Position numbers and translations under genes: made by a program
Assembly (NCBI GenBank): GCA_029203165.1
Contig: CP119308.1
Location: 2,170,001-2,234,000, forward strand
Length of the DNA stretch: 64,000 nucleotides
Direction: 5' to 3'
DNA from: Candidatus Microbacterium colombiense
GTDB taxonomy: Bacteria; Actinomycetota; Actinomycetes; Actinomycetales; Microbacteriaceae
Shown here: positions 1 to 7,079 of the stretch, piece after piece
Layout: each line of letters starts with the position of its first letter
Numbering within the stretch: the first letter of the stretch is position 1
The notes under the pieces: generated by a model
Database searches by the model: none
Told to the model about the DNA's origin: nothing
What the model saw: the letters and a program-made list of their open reading frames with translations, nothing else

Positions 1-57
1 GACTGCGCCTTCCGCGATCCCGCGGGCAATCTGCTCCGAATCAACCAGGCCGGCTGA
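1..57 (+). CDS. C-terminal end of a VOC (glyoxalase/bleomycin-resistance) family protein, partial
   Basis: Only the last 18 codons and the TGA stop lie in the window; the gene starts to the left. The encoded tail reads DCAFRDPAGNLLRINQAG. The pattern D-P-x-G-N-x-L/I-x-R-I is the usual closing strand of vicinal-oxygen-chelate proteins (glyoxalase I, bleomycin-binding and extradiol dioxygenase-like folds). The specific activity cannot be told from the tail. It is followed after about 30 bases by the UvrA-like gene on the same strand, so the two may be co-transcribed. The family call rests on one short motif. Confidence 0.6.
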   Translation, partial: DCAFRDPAGNLLRINQAG

Positions 58-87
58 TCTCTCAGCCTCATATCTCGAAGGATGCCG

Positions 88-2445
88 ATGTCTTCTGACT
101 CACACGCCGCCGACAGCCACGATCTGATCCGCGTCCAGGGCGCTCGGGAGAACAACCTCAAAGAGGTCAGTGTCGACATCCCGAAGCGCCGATTGACGGT
201 GTTCACCGGCGTGTCCGGTTCCGGAAAGAGCTCGCTCGTCTTCGACACCATCGCGGCCGAGTCGCGGCGCATGATCGACGAGACGTACAGCGCGTTCGTG
301 CAGGGATTCATGCCGTCTGTGCCTCGACCCGACGTCGATGTGCTCGAGGGATTGACGACCGCCATCATCGTGAACCAGGAACGCCTCGGGGCGAATCCGA
401 GGTCGACGGTCGGCACCGTGACCGATGCGAACGCCATGCTGCGCATCCTGTTCAGCAAGCTGGGCAGCCCCTATATCGGGGGGCCGACGGCGTTCTCCTT
501 CAACATTCCCACGCAGCGGGCGAGCGGCGTGATGACCGGGCCCGGCGGTGAGAAGAAGATCGTCAAGGATGCGATCTATCTCGGTGGCATGTGCCCGCGC
601 TGCGAGGGCAGGGGAGCGGTCTCCGATCTCGATCTCTCCCAGATCGTCGATGAGTCGAAGTCCCTCGATGAGGGCGCGATCATGGTGCCCGGCTACACCG
701 CCGACGGCTGGATGGTGAAGGGGTTCTCCCAGTCCGGCTTCTACCCGGCCGACAAGCCGATCGAGCAGTTCAGCGAGAAGCAGCGGCATCTCTTCCTCTA
801 CGGCGAGGTGACGAAGGTCAAGATCTCCGGTATCAACATGACCTACGAGGGCCTCATCCCGAAGATCACGAAGGCGATGCTGTCGAAGGATCTCGATGCG
901 CTGCAGCCGCACATCCGTGCGTTCGTCGAACGGGTGGCGACGTTCGCCGTGTGCCCCGACTGCGACGGCACACGGCTGACCGAAGGCGCACGCTCGTCGA
1001 AGATCGAGGGCGTGAGCATCGCCGATGCCTGTCGGATGCAGGTCACCGATCTCGCTTCCTGGGTGCGTGGGCTCTCCCTGCCGGGGGCCGATCCGCTGCT
1101 CGAGGCGCTGAGTGCGAATCTCGACGCCTTCGTGACGCTCGGGCTCGGATACCTCAGCCTCGAACGTCCCTCCGGGACGTTGTCCGGGGGAGAGGCACAG
1201 CGCATCAAGATGCTGCGTCATCTCGGTTCGTCGCTCACCGACATCACCTATGTGTTCGACGAGCCGACGATCGGGCTGCATCCGCACGACATCCAGCGCA
1301 TGAATGGCCTTCTCATCAAGCTGCGCGACAAGGGCAACACCGTTCTGGTGGTCGAGCACAAGCCGGAGACGATCGTCATCGCGGACCATGTCGTCGACCT
1401 CGGCCCCGGGGCGGGCAGTGCGGGCGGCGAGATCTGCTTCGAAGGCACCGTCGACGGTCTGAAGGCGAGCGGCACGCGAACAGGTGATCACCTCGAGGAT
1501 CGTGCGACCTTGAAGGAGACCGTACGCGCAGGCAACGGGACGATCGAAGTGCGCGGCGCGACGGCGAACAATCTGCAGAACGTCGATGTCGACATCCCCA
1601 CCGGTGTCCTCACCGTCATCACCGGCGTCGCAGGATCCGGTAAGAGCTCATTGATCCATGGGTCGGTGTCTCGTCTCGACGGCGTGGTGGCGATCGATCA
1701 GGGGGCGATCAAGGGCTCTCGTCGCAGCAATCCGGCCACGTACACCGGTCTTCTCGAGCCGATCCGCAAGGCGTTCGCGAAGGTGAACGGCGTCAAGCCG
1801 GCCCTCTTCAGCGCGAACTCCGAGGGCGCCTGCCCGACCTGCAAGGGTGCGGGCGTCATCATCACCGAGCTCGGTTTCATGGACTCGATCGAGACGCCGT
1901 GCGAGGACTGCGGTGGCAAGCGCTTCCAAGCGAGCGTGCTGGAGTACAAGCTCGCCGGCAAGGACATCACGGAGGTGCTCGATCTGCCCGTCTCCGAGGC
2001 GCGCGTGTTCTTCGCAGAGGGCGAGGCCAAGTTGCCTGCGGCCACGGCCATCTTGGGGCGTCTGGATGACGTCGGGCTCGGCTATCTGTCGCTCGGACAG
2101 CCGCTGTCGACGCTCTCCGGCGGGGAGCGTCAGCGCATCAAGCTCGCGATCCAGATGGGGGAGAAGGGCGACGTCTATGTGCTGGATGAGCCGACTACCG
2201 GTCTCCACCTCGCTGACGTCGACAAGATCCTCGGGCTCCTGGATCGCCTCGTCGAGTCGGGGAAGACCGTGATCGTCATCGAGCACCATCAGGCCGTGAT
2301 GGCCCACGCCGACTGGATCCTCGATATCGGTCCCGGTGCGGGGCATGACGGTGGTCGTGTGGTCTTCGAGGGAACGCCCGCTGATTTGGTATCCCAAAAA
2401 ACGACGGTCACGGGGGAGCACCTCGCCGCCTACGTCGGAGCGTGA
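88..2445 (+). CDS. Short UvrA-like excinuclease ATPase (UvrA2/DrrC type)
   Basis: An ABC-class ATPase of the UvrA family, about 785 aa. Two ABC modules are visible. The first has Walker A GVSGSGKSS near residue 41, a split zinc-finger cysteine pair (CPRCEGRG, near 175), signature LSGGEAQRIKML near 380 and Walker B DEPTIGLHP. The second has Walker A GVAGSGKSS near 515, zinc cysteines CPTCKGAG and CEDCGGKR, signature LSGGERQRIKLA near 680 and Walker B DEPTTGLHL. Canonical UvrA is about 950 aa; this shorter form fits UvrA paralogues that lack the UvrB-binding insertion and are known in actinomycetes as resistance-type (DrrC-like) proteins. The ATG at 88 is preferred over the ATG at 82 because a GAAGG ribosome site ends five bases before it. 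It converges on the phosphatase gene across 23 bases. The substrate is unknown; a role in tolerance to DNA-binding compounds is inference. Confidence 0.85.
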   Translation: MSSDSHAADSHDLIRVQGARENNLKEVSVDIPKRRLTVFTGVSGSGKSSLVFDTIAAESRRMIDETYSAFVQGFMPSVPRPDVDVLEGLTTAIIVNQERLGANPRSTVGTVTDANAMLRILFSKLGSPYIGGPTAFSFNIPTQRASGVMTGPGGEKKIVKDAIYLGGMCPRCEGRGAVSDLDLSQIVDESKSLDEGAIMVPGYTADGWMVKGFSQSGFYPADKPIEQFSEKQRHLFLYGEVTKVKISGINMTYEGLIPKITKAMLSKDLDALQPHIRAFVERVATFAVCPDCDGTRLTEGARSSKIEGVSIADACRMQVTDLASWVRGLSLPGADPLLEALSANLDAFVTLGLGYLSLERPSGTLSGGEAQRIKMLRHLGSSLTDITYVFDEPTIGLHPHDIQRMNGLLIKLRDKGNTVLVVEHKPETIVIADHVVDLGPGAGSAGGEICFEGTVDGLKASGTRTGDHLEDRATLKETVRAGNGTIEVRGATANNLQNVDVDIPTGVLTVITGVAGSGKSSLIHGSVSRLDGVVAIDQGAIKGSRRSNPATYTGLLEPIRKAFAKVNGVKPALFSANSEGACPTCKGAGVIITELGFMDSIETPCEDCGGKRFQASVLEYKLAGKDITEVLDLPVSEARVFFAEGEAKLPAATAILGRLDDVGLGYLSLGQPLSTLSGGERQRIKLAIQMGEKGDVYVLDEPTTGLHLADVDKILGLLDRLVESGKTVIVIEHHQAVMAHADWILDIGPGAGHDGGRVVFEGTPADLVSQKTTVTGEHLAAYVGA

Positions 2446-2468
2446 GTCGCTGAGTTCCGCGCTTCGTC

Positions 2469-3188
2469 TCAGTCGCGCATCCGCTCGATCGCACCACGCC
2501 ACGTCCTGATCGCGTTGCGTGTGGTGCGGTCGAGCTCCGCGCGGTCGAACCACGCATCCAGATCGATGTTCCGATACGCATCTCGAAACGCTGTGTCTGC
2601 GGTGTGACCGAAGCGAGCGAGAATCTCTCGACGTTCCTCGGCTTCGAACGAGCGTTCATGCAGCGCCGCCATGGTGTCTGCGTTGGAGAAAGACGCAAGG
2701 TAGTCAGCCGCCGCAGCGTCTTCCGTCACATCCAGTGCGCGCAGGAGAGCGGCGGACACCAATCCCGTTCGATCCCATCCCGCGCTGCAATGAAAGAGTA
2801 CCGCCCCGTCATCGGCGGAGGCGAACGCCGTCATGACCGCTGCCAGGCGATGAGGAAGTCGATCGAGGTGAGAACGATAGTAGAGTGGCGTGCCCCATCG
2901 TCCGTCGGATTCCAAAGGCTCCCAGAACTCACGATCGTCGCCGTCGAGATCGACGTTCACACGTCGAACACCGTCGGGAACGAGCCCCGAACGTTCCTGA
3001 GGGCGGCGCAGGTCGACGACGGTACGGACTCCCTGCGCAATGAGTCGGTCCCATCCTGATGCCGTCACGCGATCGAGGCGCTCAGCGCGAACGAACACAT
3101 TGCTCGGCGTCATCGAACCGCCATTACGTTCCAGCCCGCCGAGATCACGGGCGTTCGCCAATCCATCGATCGTCAATGCACGCTGCAT
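2469..3188 (-). CDS. Tyrosine-protein phosphatase (dual-specificity-like)
   Basis: A 239-aa soluble protein with the signature of cysteine phosphatases, HCSAGWDRTG, in which C134 would be the nucleophile and R140 the phosphate-binding arginine (CX5R). The N-terminal stretch with NARDLGG and VVDLRRPQER is typical of the bacterial tyrosine/phosphoinositide phosphatase group related to Mycobacterium PtpB. The conserved aspartate and the helix after the P-loop are present and the length is normal for the family, so the protein looks complete. It ends 23 bases from the UvrA-like stop, in convergent orientation. A candidate promoter lies just upstream (3225-3251). The substrate (phosphotyrosine or phosphoinositide) cannot be read from the sequence. 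Confidence 0.85.
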   Translation of the reverse strand: MQRALTIDGLANARDLGGLERNGGSMTPSNVFVRAERLDRVTASGWDRLIAQGVRTVVDLRRPQERSGLVPDGVRRVNVDLDGDDREFWEPLESDGRWGTPLYYRSHLDRLPHRLAAVMTAFASADDGAVLFHCSAGWDRTGLVSAALLRALDVTEDAAAADYLASFSNADTMAALHERSFEAEERREILARFGHTADTAFRDAYRNIDLDAWFDRAELDRTTRNAIRTWRGAIERMRD

Positions 3189-3224
3189 GCGGTCAGTCTC
3201 GCACGTAGGGTTCAGTGATACCGG

Positions 3225-3251
3225 AGTATCCGATAATGCACATTATGTCAG
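3225..3251 (-). promoter_or_regulatory. Candidate promoter with inverted repeat for the tyrosine phosphatase gene
   Basis: Read on the minus strand, CTGACA (3251-3246, five of six matches to TTGACA) is followed after 15 bases by GATACT (3230-3225, four of six matches to TATAAT), about 36 bases before the start codon. The spacer holds a short inverted repeat, ATAATG-CA-CATTAT (3233-3246), which could be an operator. This is one of the few AT-rich patches in the region. The spacer is two bases shorter than ideal. Confidence 0.4.
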
Positions 3252-3294
3252 ATTGAACGAAAGACACGAGAGCACCGGGCTCTCCCGCAGTCCC

Positions 3295-3750
3295 CTACGT
3301 CTGGAGGTGAGACTGTTCGAGTGGGCCCGCCGGCCGCCGGCGCCATCGGGACGGCCACACGAAGTGCGCGATGGAGAACGTCAGCAGCACCCAGCCCGCA
3401 ATCAGTGCTCCAAAGCCGGCCTGCCCGGTGACTGCGCCGGCCACACACGCGCCCATGCCGAGGATCACTCCCACGACAGTGATCTCTCCATGGGCCAGCC
3501 ACAGAGAGCGCCACGCGGGCGCCAGCCGGAGTGGCATGCCGATGATCATCGCCCCGATCATCGAGGGCACCGCGATGACGACAGCGACCACGGCCCATCC
3601 GGTGAGCGTCGCGATGCCGTCGTACTCGGATCTGGGGATGCTCGCAAGAAGAAAGAAGGCTGCGGTGAACACCGCAAGGCCACCGACGAAGAACTGCACA
3701 ACGGTCCGCGTGAGGATGCCTTCACCTCGCTCGGCGGTGGCCACGCTCAT
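3295..3750 (-). CDS. Small integral membrane protein, four predicted membrane segments
   Basis: A 151-aa hydrophobic protein of unknown function. After a short polar start (MSVATAERGEG) there are about four membrane-spanning stretches: VVQFFVGGLAVFTAAFFLLA, a Val/Ala-rich segment around WAVVAVVIAVPSMIGAMI, a segment around VVGVILGMGACVAGAV, and a last one near LIAGWVLLTFSIAHF. The tail is Arg/Pro-rich and presumably cytoplasmic. The start at 3750 is preferred because its ATG overlaps the stop of the preceding DHFR-like gene in the four bases ATGA, which implies coupled translation. It is the last gene of an HxlR / DHFR-like / membrane-protein operon. No family is recognised. Confidence 0.7.
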   Translation of the reverse strand: MSVATAERGEGILTRTVVQFFVGGLAVFTAAFFLLASIPRSEYDGIATLTGWAVVAVVIAVPSMIGAMIIGMPLRLAPAWRSLWLAHGEITVVGVILGMGACVAGAVTGQAGFGALIAGWVLLTFSIAHFVWPSRWRRRPAGPLEQSHLQT

Positions 3751-4403
3751 CGGCGAGTGAAGACGTAGTGCACGACGCCCGACGGCGACGCGGTGACATC
3801 GACGACGAAGCGCTCCTCGAGAGCTTCCAGTCCGTCCCACAGGCGTACGCCGCGGCCGAGGACGATAGGCACGACGACGAGGTGCAGATGGTCGACGAGG
3901 TCGGCCTGCAGGAACTCCTTCACGACGGTCGGACCGCCGCCGAGACGCACGTCTTTGCCCGCCGCCGCTTCGAACGCCAGCGCAAGGGCATCCGCCGGCG
4001 CCAGCTCACGGAACAGGAAGGTCGTCTCGCCGACTGCGAGATCGGGACGCTGATGATGCGTGAGTACCACGACGGGCGAATGGAACGGCGGCTCCTCCCC
4101 CCACCATCCTCTCCAGGACTCGTCTTCCCAGGGGCCCTGCTGCGGACCGAACTTGCGACGCCCCATGATCTCGGCACCGATCTCGTGATTGGTCGCCGCG
4201 GCGAACGCGTCGTCGACACCCCGGCTGCCTGCGCCGACGGCCTCGTCGTCGTGACCGCTCATGCTCACGAAGGTACGGGTCGGGAAGAACCACCGCATCA
4301 GTCGATCCTCCGCGTGTCCGAACGGCGTTTCGAGCGACTGCCCCTCCCCCGTCGCGTATCCGTCCAGCGAGATGGCAAGGTTGTGCACTCTGAGCTTCGG
4401 CAT
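3747..4403 (-). CDS. Dihydrofolate reductase / RibD C-terminal domain family protein
   Basis: A 218-aa protein of the reductase family that also includes the RibD C-terminal domain. Characteristic stretches are the N-terminal strand LRVHNLAISLDGYATG, MGRRKFG in the middle (as in R-K-T/F-G), PVVVLTHH, and the glycine-rich nucleotide-binding turn DVRLGGGPTVVKEFL near residue 155. It ends with the usual strand VVHYVFTRR. Proteins of this group are often called YwjB- or YyaP-like and their substrates are mostly unknown; it is too divergent to call a true folate reductase. It lies between the HxlR regulator gene (52 bases upstream) and the small membrane protein (ATGA overlap), so all three are probably one transcript. 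Confidence 0.8.
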   Translation of the reverse strand: MPKLRVHNLAISLDGYATGEGQSLETPFGHAEDRLMRWFFPTRTFVSMSGHDDEAVGAGSRGVDDAFAAATNHEIGAEIMGRRKFGPQQGPWEDESWRGWWGEEPPFHSPVVVLTHHQRPDLAVGETTFLFRELAPADALALAFEAAAGKDVRLGGGPTVVKEFLQADLVDHLHLVVVPIVLGRGVRLWDGLEALEERFVVDVTASPSGVVHYVFTRR

Positions 4404-4455
4404 GCGAGAACCCTAGCGCCGGCAGCCGACAATCATCAGCACGATCGACGTCGCC

Positions 4456-4950
4456 TCAGCGAAGCGTTCCCGCGGGCTGCAGCCGGTCGATGGCGTTCTT
4501 CCACGGCTTCACCCAGGTCATCTGCTCGGGGCTGAGCCGCTCCCCGCAAGCGCTGCAGACTCCCCCGTCGTGTGTCTCGTGTCCGCAGCTCTCGTGGATC
4601 ATCGCCATGTGAGCGCCGCCCTCGGGCATCGCCGTGTGCCGCTCCCCCCAGAGGGCGAGCTGCTGCAGGATCGGCAGCAGCTCGGCTGCCGCTTCCGTCG
4701 CCGCATAGCCCTGCCGGGTGCGTGTGCCGTCGAGGTAGTCCACGCGCGTCAACAGACCCGCGTCGACCATCGCCGACAGTCGACGACTGAGCACAGGCTC
4801 GGAGATCTGCAGGTTCTCGCGCAGTGCATCGAAGCGTCCGCGCCCGTGCAGCACATCTCTGACGATGAGCAGCACCCACGGGTCGCCGAGCACGTCGAGC
4901 GAACGACGGATCGGGCAGAACTCCTCGGACCAGTCCGACCTCAGTGGCAT
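4456..4950 (-). CDS. HxlR-family winged-helix transcriptional regulator
   Basis: A 164-aa DNA-binding regulator. The N-terminus carries the family hallmark C12-PIRRSLDVLGDPWVLLIVRD, followed by the winged helix (FDALRENLQISEPVLSRRLSAM, GLLTRVDY). C12 is the position that senses thiol-reactive compounds in some HxlR members (known for the family, not shown here). The C-terminus has an extra C122-x-H124-x2-H127 and C132-x2-C135 cluster that could bind a metal. The ATG at 4950 is chosen because GGAGG sits just upstream and the domain starts at once; a longer reading frame runs back across the palindrome. The gene is divergent from the MFS transporter at 5039, with a perfect inverted repeat at 4989-5013 as the probable operator. 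Confidence 0.88.
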   Translation of the reverse strand: MPLRSDWSEEFCPIRRSLDVLGDPWVLLIVRDVLHGRGRFDALRENLQISEPVLSRRLSAMVDAGLLTRVDYLDGTRTRQGYAATEAAAELLPILQQLALWGERHTAMPEGGAHMAMIHESCGHETHDGGVCSACGERLSPEQMTWVKPWKNAIDRLQPAGTLR

Positions 4951-4988
4951 GACACTCCCCCTCCGGTGGCGGCAGACGTTCCGACTAG

Positions 4989-5013
4989 TGTAGCTTTCTT
5001 CACGAAAGCTACA
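4989..5013. promoter_or_regulatory. Perfect 10-base inverted repeat, probable HxlR operator in divergent promoter region
   Basis: TGTAGCTTTC (4989-4998) is separated by TTCAC from its exact reverse complement GAAAGCTACA (5004-5013). It lies in the 88 bases between the divergent HxlR regulator gene (start 4950) and the MFS transporter gene (start 5039), 25 bases before the transporter ATG and 38 bases before the regulator ATG. Size, symmetry and AT content relative to surroundings fit a dimer-binding site, most simply for the adjacent HxlR protein, which would control both directions. Confidence 0.75.
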
Positions 5014-5038
5014 TACCCCTGATGCTGAGGCCTCTACG

Positions 5039-6367
5039 ATGACCCCTCCCTCCGAGCCGACGAATGCCGACTGGCGCGACGGCACCCCCACCCGGCGCCG
5101 CATCCACCCCGCATGGTGGGTCGCCGCCGTCGCCTTCCTCGCCCTGCTCGCCGCAGCCGGCTTCCGAGCCGCGCCGGGCGCCCTCATGGTGCCGCTCAAC
5201 GAGGAGTTCGGCTGGTCGACGACGGTCATGTCCCTCGCGGTCAGCGTCAATCTGCTGCTCTACGGGCTGACCGCACCGTTCGCCGCCGCACTCATGGATC
5301 GCTTCGGCGTGCGCCAGGTCGTCGCCACCGCGCTCACCCTGGTCGCCCTCGGCGCCGGCGGCAGTGTGCTGATGACCGCGTCCTGGCAACTGCTCCTGTT
5401 CTGGGGACTTCTCATCGGACTCGGTACCGGATCGATGGCGCTGGTGTTCGCCGCGACGATCGCCAACCGATGGTTCGTCCGTCGTCGAGGGCTGGTGATG
5501 GGGATCCTCACCGCGGGCTCTGCGACCGGTCAATTGATCTTCCTTCCTCCGGTGGCAGCCCTCGCCGAGAGCGCCGGCTGGCGCACGGCCTCCCTGCTGG
5601 TGGCAGGAGTCGCCCTCGCAGCAGTGCCCGTGGTGTGGCTCGTGCTGCGTGATCACCCCGAGGATCGCGGAGTGTTCCCCCTCGGCGCCGATCCCGCCAC
5701 CTACGTTCCGCCCGCGCGGGCCACGGGGAACGCCGCCACACGCGCGCTCGAGGGACTCGCCTTCGCCTCGAAGAAGCCGTCGTTCTGGGCGCTGGTCTTC
5801 GCGTTCGCGATCTGCGGCGCGACGACCAACGGGCTCATCGGCATCCATTTCATCCCGTCGGCACACGACCACGGGATGGCCACCACGACCGCGGCGGGCC
5901 TGCTCGCTGTGGTGGGCATCTTCGACATCGCCGGCACGATCGCATCGGGCTGGCTCACCGACAAGTTCGATCCGCGCATCCTCCTCGTCACGTACTACGC
6001 GTTCCGGGGCGTCGGCCTGGTTCTCCTCCCCTGGCTCCTCTCCGATGTCGTGCATCCGAGCATGGTGCTGTTCGTCGTGATCTACGGCCTGGACTGGGTC
6101 GCCACGGTTCCGCCCACTGCGGCGTTGTGTCGCGAGATCTTCGGCGATCGCGGCACGATCGTGTTCGGCTGGGTCTTCGCGGCGCACCAGATCGGGGCGG
6201 CCGCGGCTGCACTGGGAGCGGGCGTCATCCGAGACGTGTTCGGCACCTATACGTACGCGTGGTGGGGTGGGGCTGCGCTCTGCGCGATCGCCGCGCTGTT
6301 GTCACTCGTGATCAGGCGCCCGCAGATCCTCCGCCCTGCGCCCACCGAAGCCGTGCGAGCGGAGTAG
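5039..6367 (+). CDS. MFS transporter divergent from HxlR regulator
   Basis: A 442-aa inner-membrane transporter of the major facilitator superfamily with about twelve hydrophobic segments. The loop after segment 2 has the family signature as DRFGVRQV, and a central loop (residues about 210-235) separates the two halves; the second half begins near KKPSFWALVFAFAICG and has the matching loop LTDKFDPRI. The architecture resembles monocarboxylate/oxalate-type or drug-type MFS carriers; the substrate is not evident. The gene is divergent from an HxlR regulator with a shared palindrome, which suggests that the regulator controls it in response to the transported compound or a toxic chemical. Length is normal and no frame problem is seen. 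Confidence 0.87.
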   Translation: MTPPSEPTNADWRDGTPTRRRIHPAWWVAAVAFLALLAAAGFRAAPGALMVPLNEEFGWSTTVMSLAVSVNLLLYGLTAPFAAALMDRFGVRQVVATALTLVALGAGGSVLMTASWQLLLFWGLLIGLGTGSMALVFAATIANRWFVRRRGLVMGILTAGSATGQLIFLPPVAALAESAGWRTASLLVAGVALAAVPVVWLVLRDHPEDRGVFPLGADPATYVPPARATGNAATRALEGLAFASKKPSFWALVFAFAICGATTNGLIGIHFIPSAHDHGMATTTAAGLLAVVGIFDIAGTIASGWLTDKFDPRILLVTYYAFRGVGLVLLPWLLSDVVHPSMVLFVVIYGLDWVATVPPTAALCREIFGDRGTIVFGWVFAAHQIGAAAAALGAGVIRDVFGTYTYAWWGGAALCAIAALLSLVIRRPQILRPAPTEAVRAE

Positions 6368-6487
6368 CGCTCGATCCGCGCGGCGGCATCGGCGAGGATG
6401 CACCGCGTCATCATCATGTGGTTGACTATCCCCCGTTTGCTTCGCCGGTGCCGTCGACCGACCGCACTTTCTCAAGGGGGGAAATCC

Positions 6488-6964
6488 ATGAACCGTCACA
6501 TCATCGCCTGGACGATCGCAGCCGTCGCCGTCCTCGGACTCGCCGGGTGCTCCGGCACGCCGAGCACCGACGAGTCGGGTCCGAAGACCGAGAGCTCCGC
6601 GCCCGCCGTGGAGCAGGAGTCCGACCAGAGCGTCGCAGACGCGTGCACGCAGGCCGCCACGCAGGTGCAGGCGGCCACCCAGTCGCTCTCTTCGCTGGAC
6701 GTCTCCGCGGCGGCCGCAGACCCGCAGGGCACGGTCGACACCTTCAGCGAGACCGTCGATGCGATCGGCGCAGCCGCAGACTCCATCTCCAACTCTGAGG
6801 TCAAGGAAGCCGTCGGAGCGATTCACGAGGACTTCGGTGCCATGCGCGACCTGCTCTCGAAGGTCCTGATCGACCAGGACACGGCTGCGGCAGCCGAGCT
6901 GAGTGCCGTCGCGACCGACGTGCAGGAGTCGACCGCCGCCATCAGCGAGCTCTGCGGCGGCTGA
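6488..6964 (+). CDS. Small secreted lipoprotein of unknown function
   Basis: A 158-aa protein with an N-terminal lipoprotein signal: MNRHIIAWTIAAVAVLGLAGC, with lipobox LAGC and lipidated Cys21. The mature part is Ala/Ser/Glu/Gln-rich, low in aromatic residues and probably helical, with a Cys near residue 57 and another close to the C-terminus (ELCGG) that could form a disulfide. The ATG at 6488 follows an AAGGGGGG ribosome site; a longer in-frame start at 6398 would hide the signal peptide and is rejected. No family is recognised. A strong terminator at 6981-7017 ends the gene. Expected location: outer face of the cytoplasmic membrane. Confidence 0.75.
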   Translation: MNRHIIAWTIAAVAVLGLAGCSGTPSTDESGPKTESSAPAVEQESDQSVADACTQAATQVQAATQSLSSLDVSAAAADPQGTVDTFSETVDAIGAAADSISNSEVKEAVGAIHEDFGAMRDLLSKVLIDQDTAAAAELSAVATDVQESTAAISELCGG

Positions 6965-6980
6965 GCAGCGTCACCGCACG

Positions 6981-7017
6981 AAGAAGGCCCCGCCGGCTCG
7001 CCCGGCGGGGCCTTCTT
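6981..7017 (+). terminator. Strong stem-loop terminator after the lipoprotein gene
   Basis: AAGAAGGCCCCGCCGG (6981-6996) pairs perfectly with CCGGCGGGGCCTTCTT (7002-7017) over 16 base pairs with the five-base loop CTCGC. The stem starts 17 bases after the lipoprotein stop codon. The right arm ends with the T-rich CTTCTT. Because arm ends are A- and T-rich on both sides it could work in both directions, but both flanking genes run on the plus strand. Confidence 0.85.
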
Positions 7018-7079
7018 GCTGCACGTCACACGCCGCCCAGGCGCGGAGTGGCCCACGCGGCGAGGAGTAGCGTTGAGGG

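Noticed and set aside
6368..6487. Small gene or upstream start for the lipoprotein at 6398
   Set aside because: The extra 30 residues are Arg-rich and would mask the signal peptide; the clear ribosome site is at 6488. A TTGACT stands at about 6424-6429 but no convincing -10 follows.
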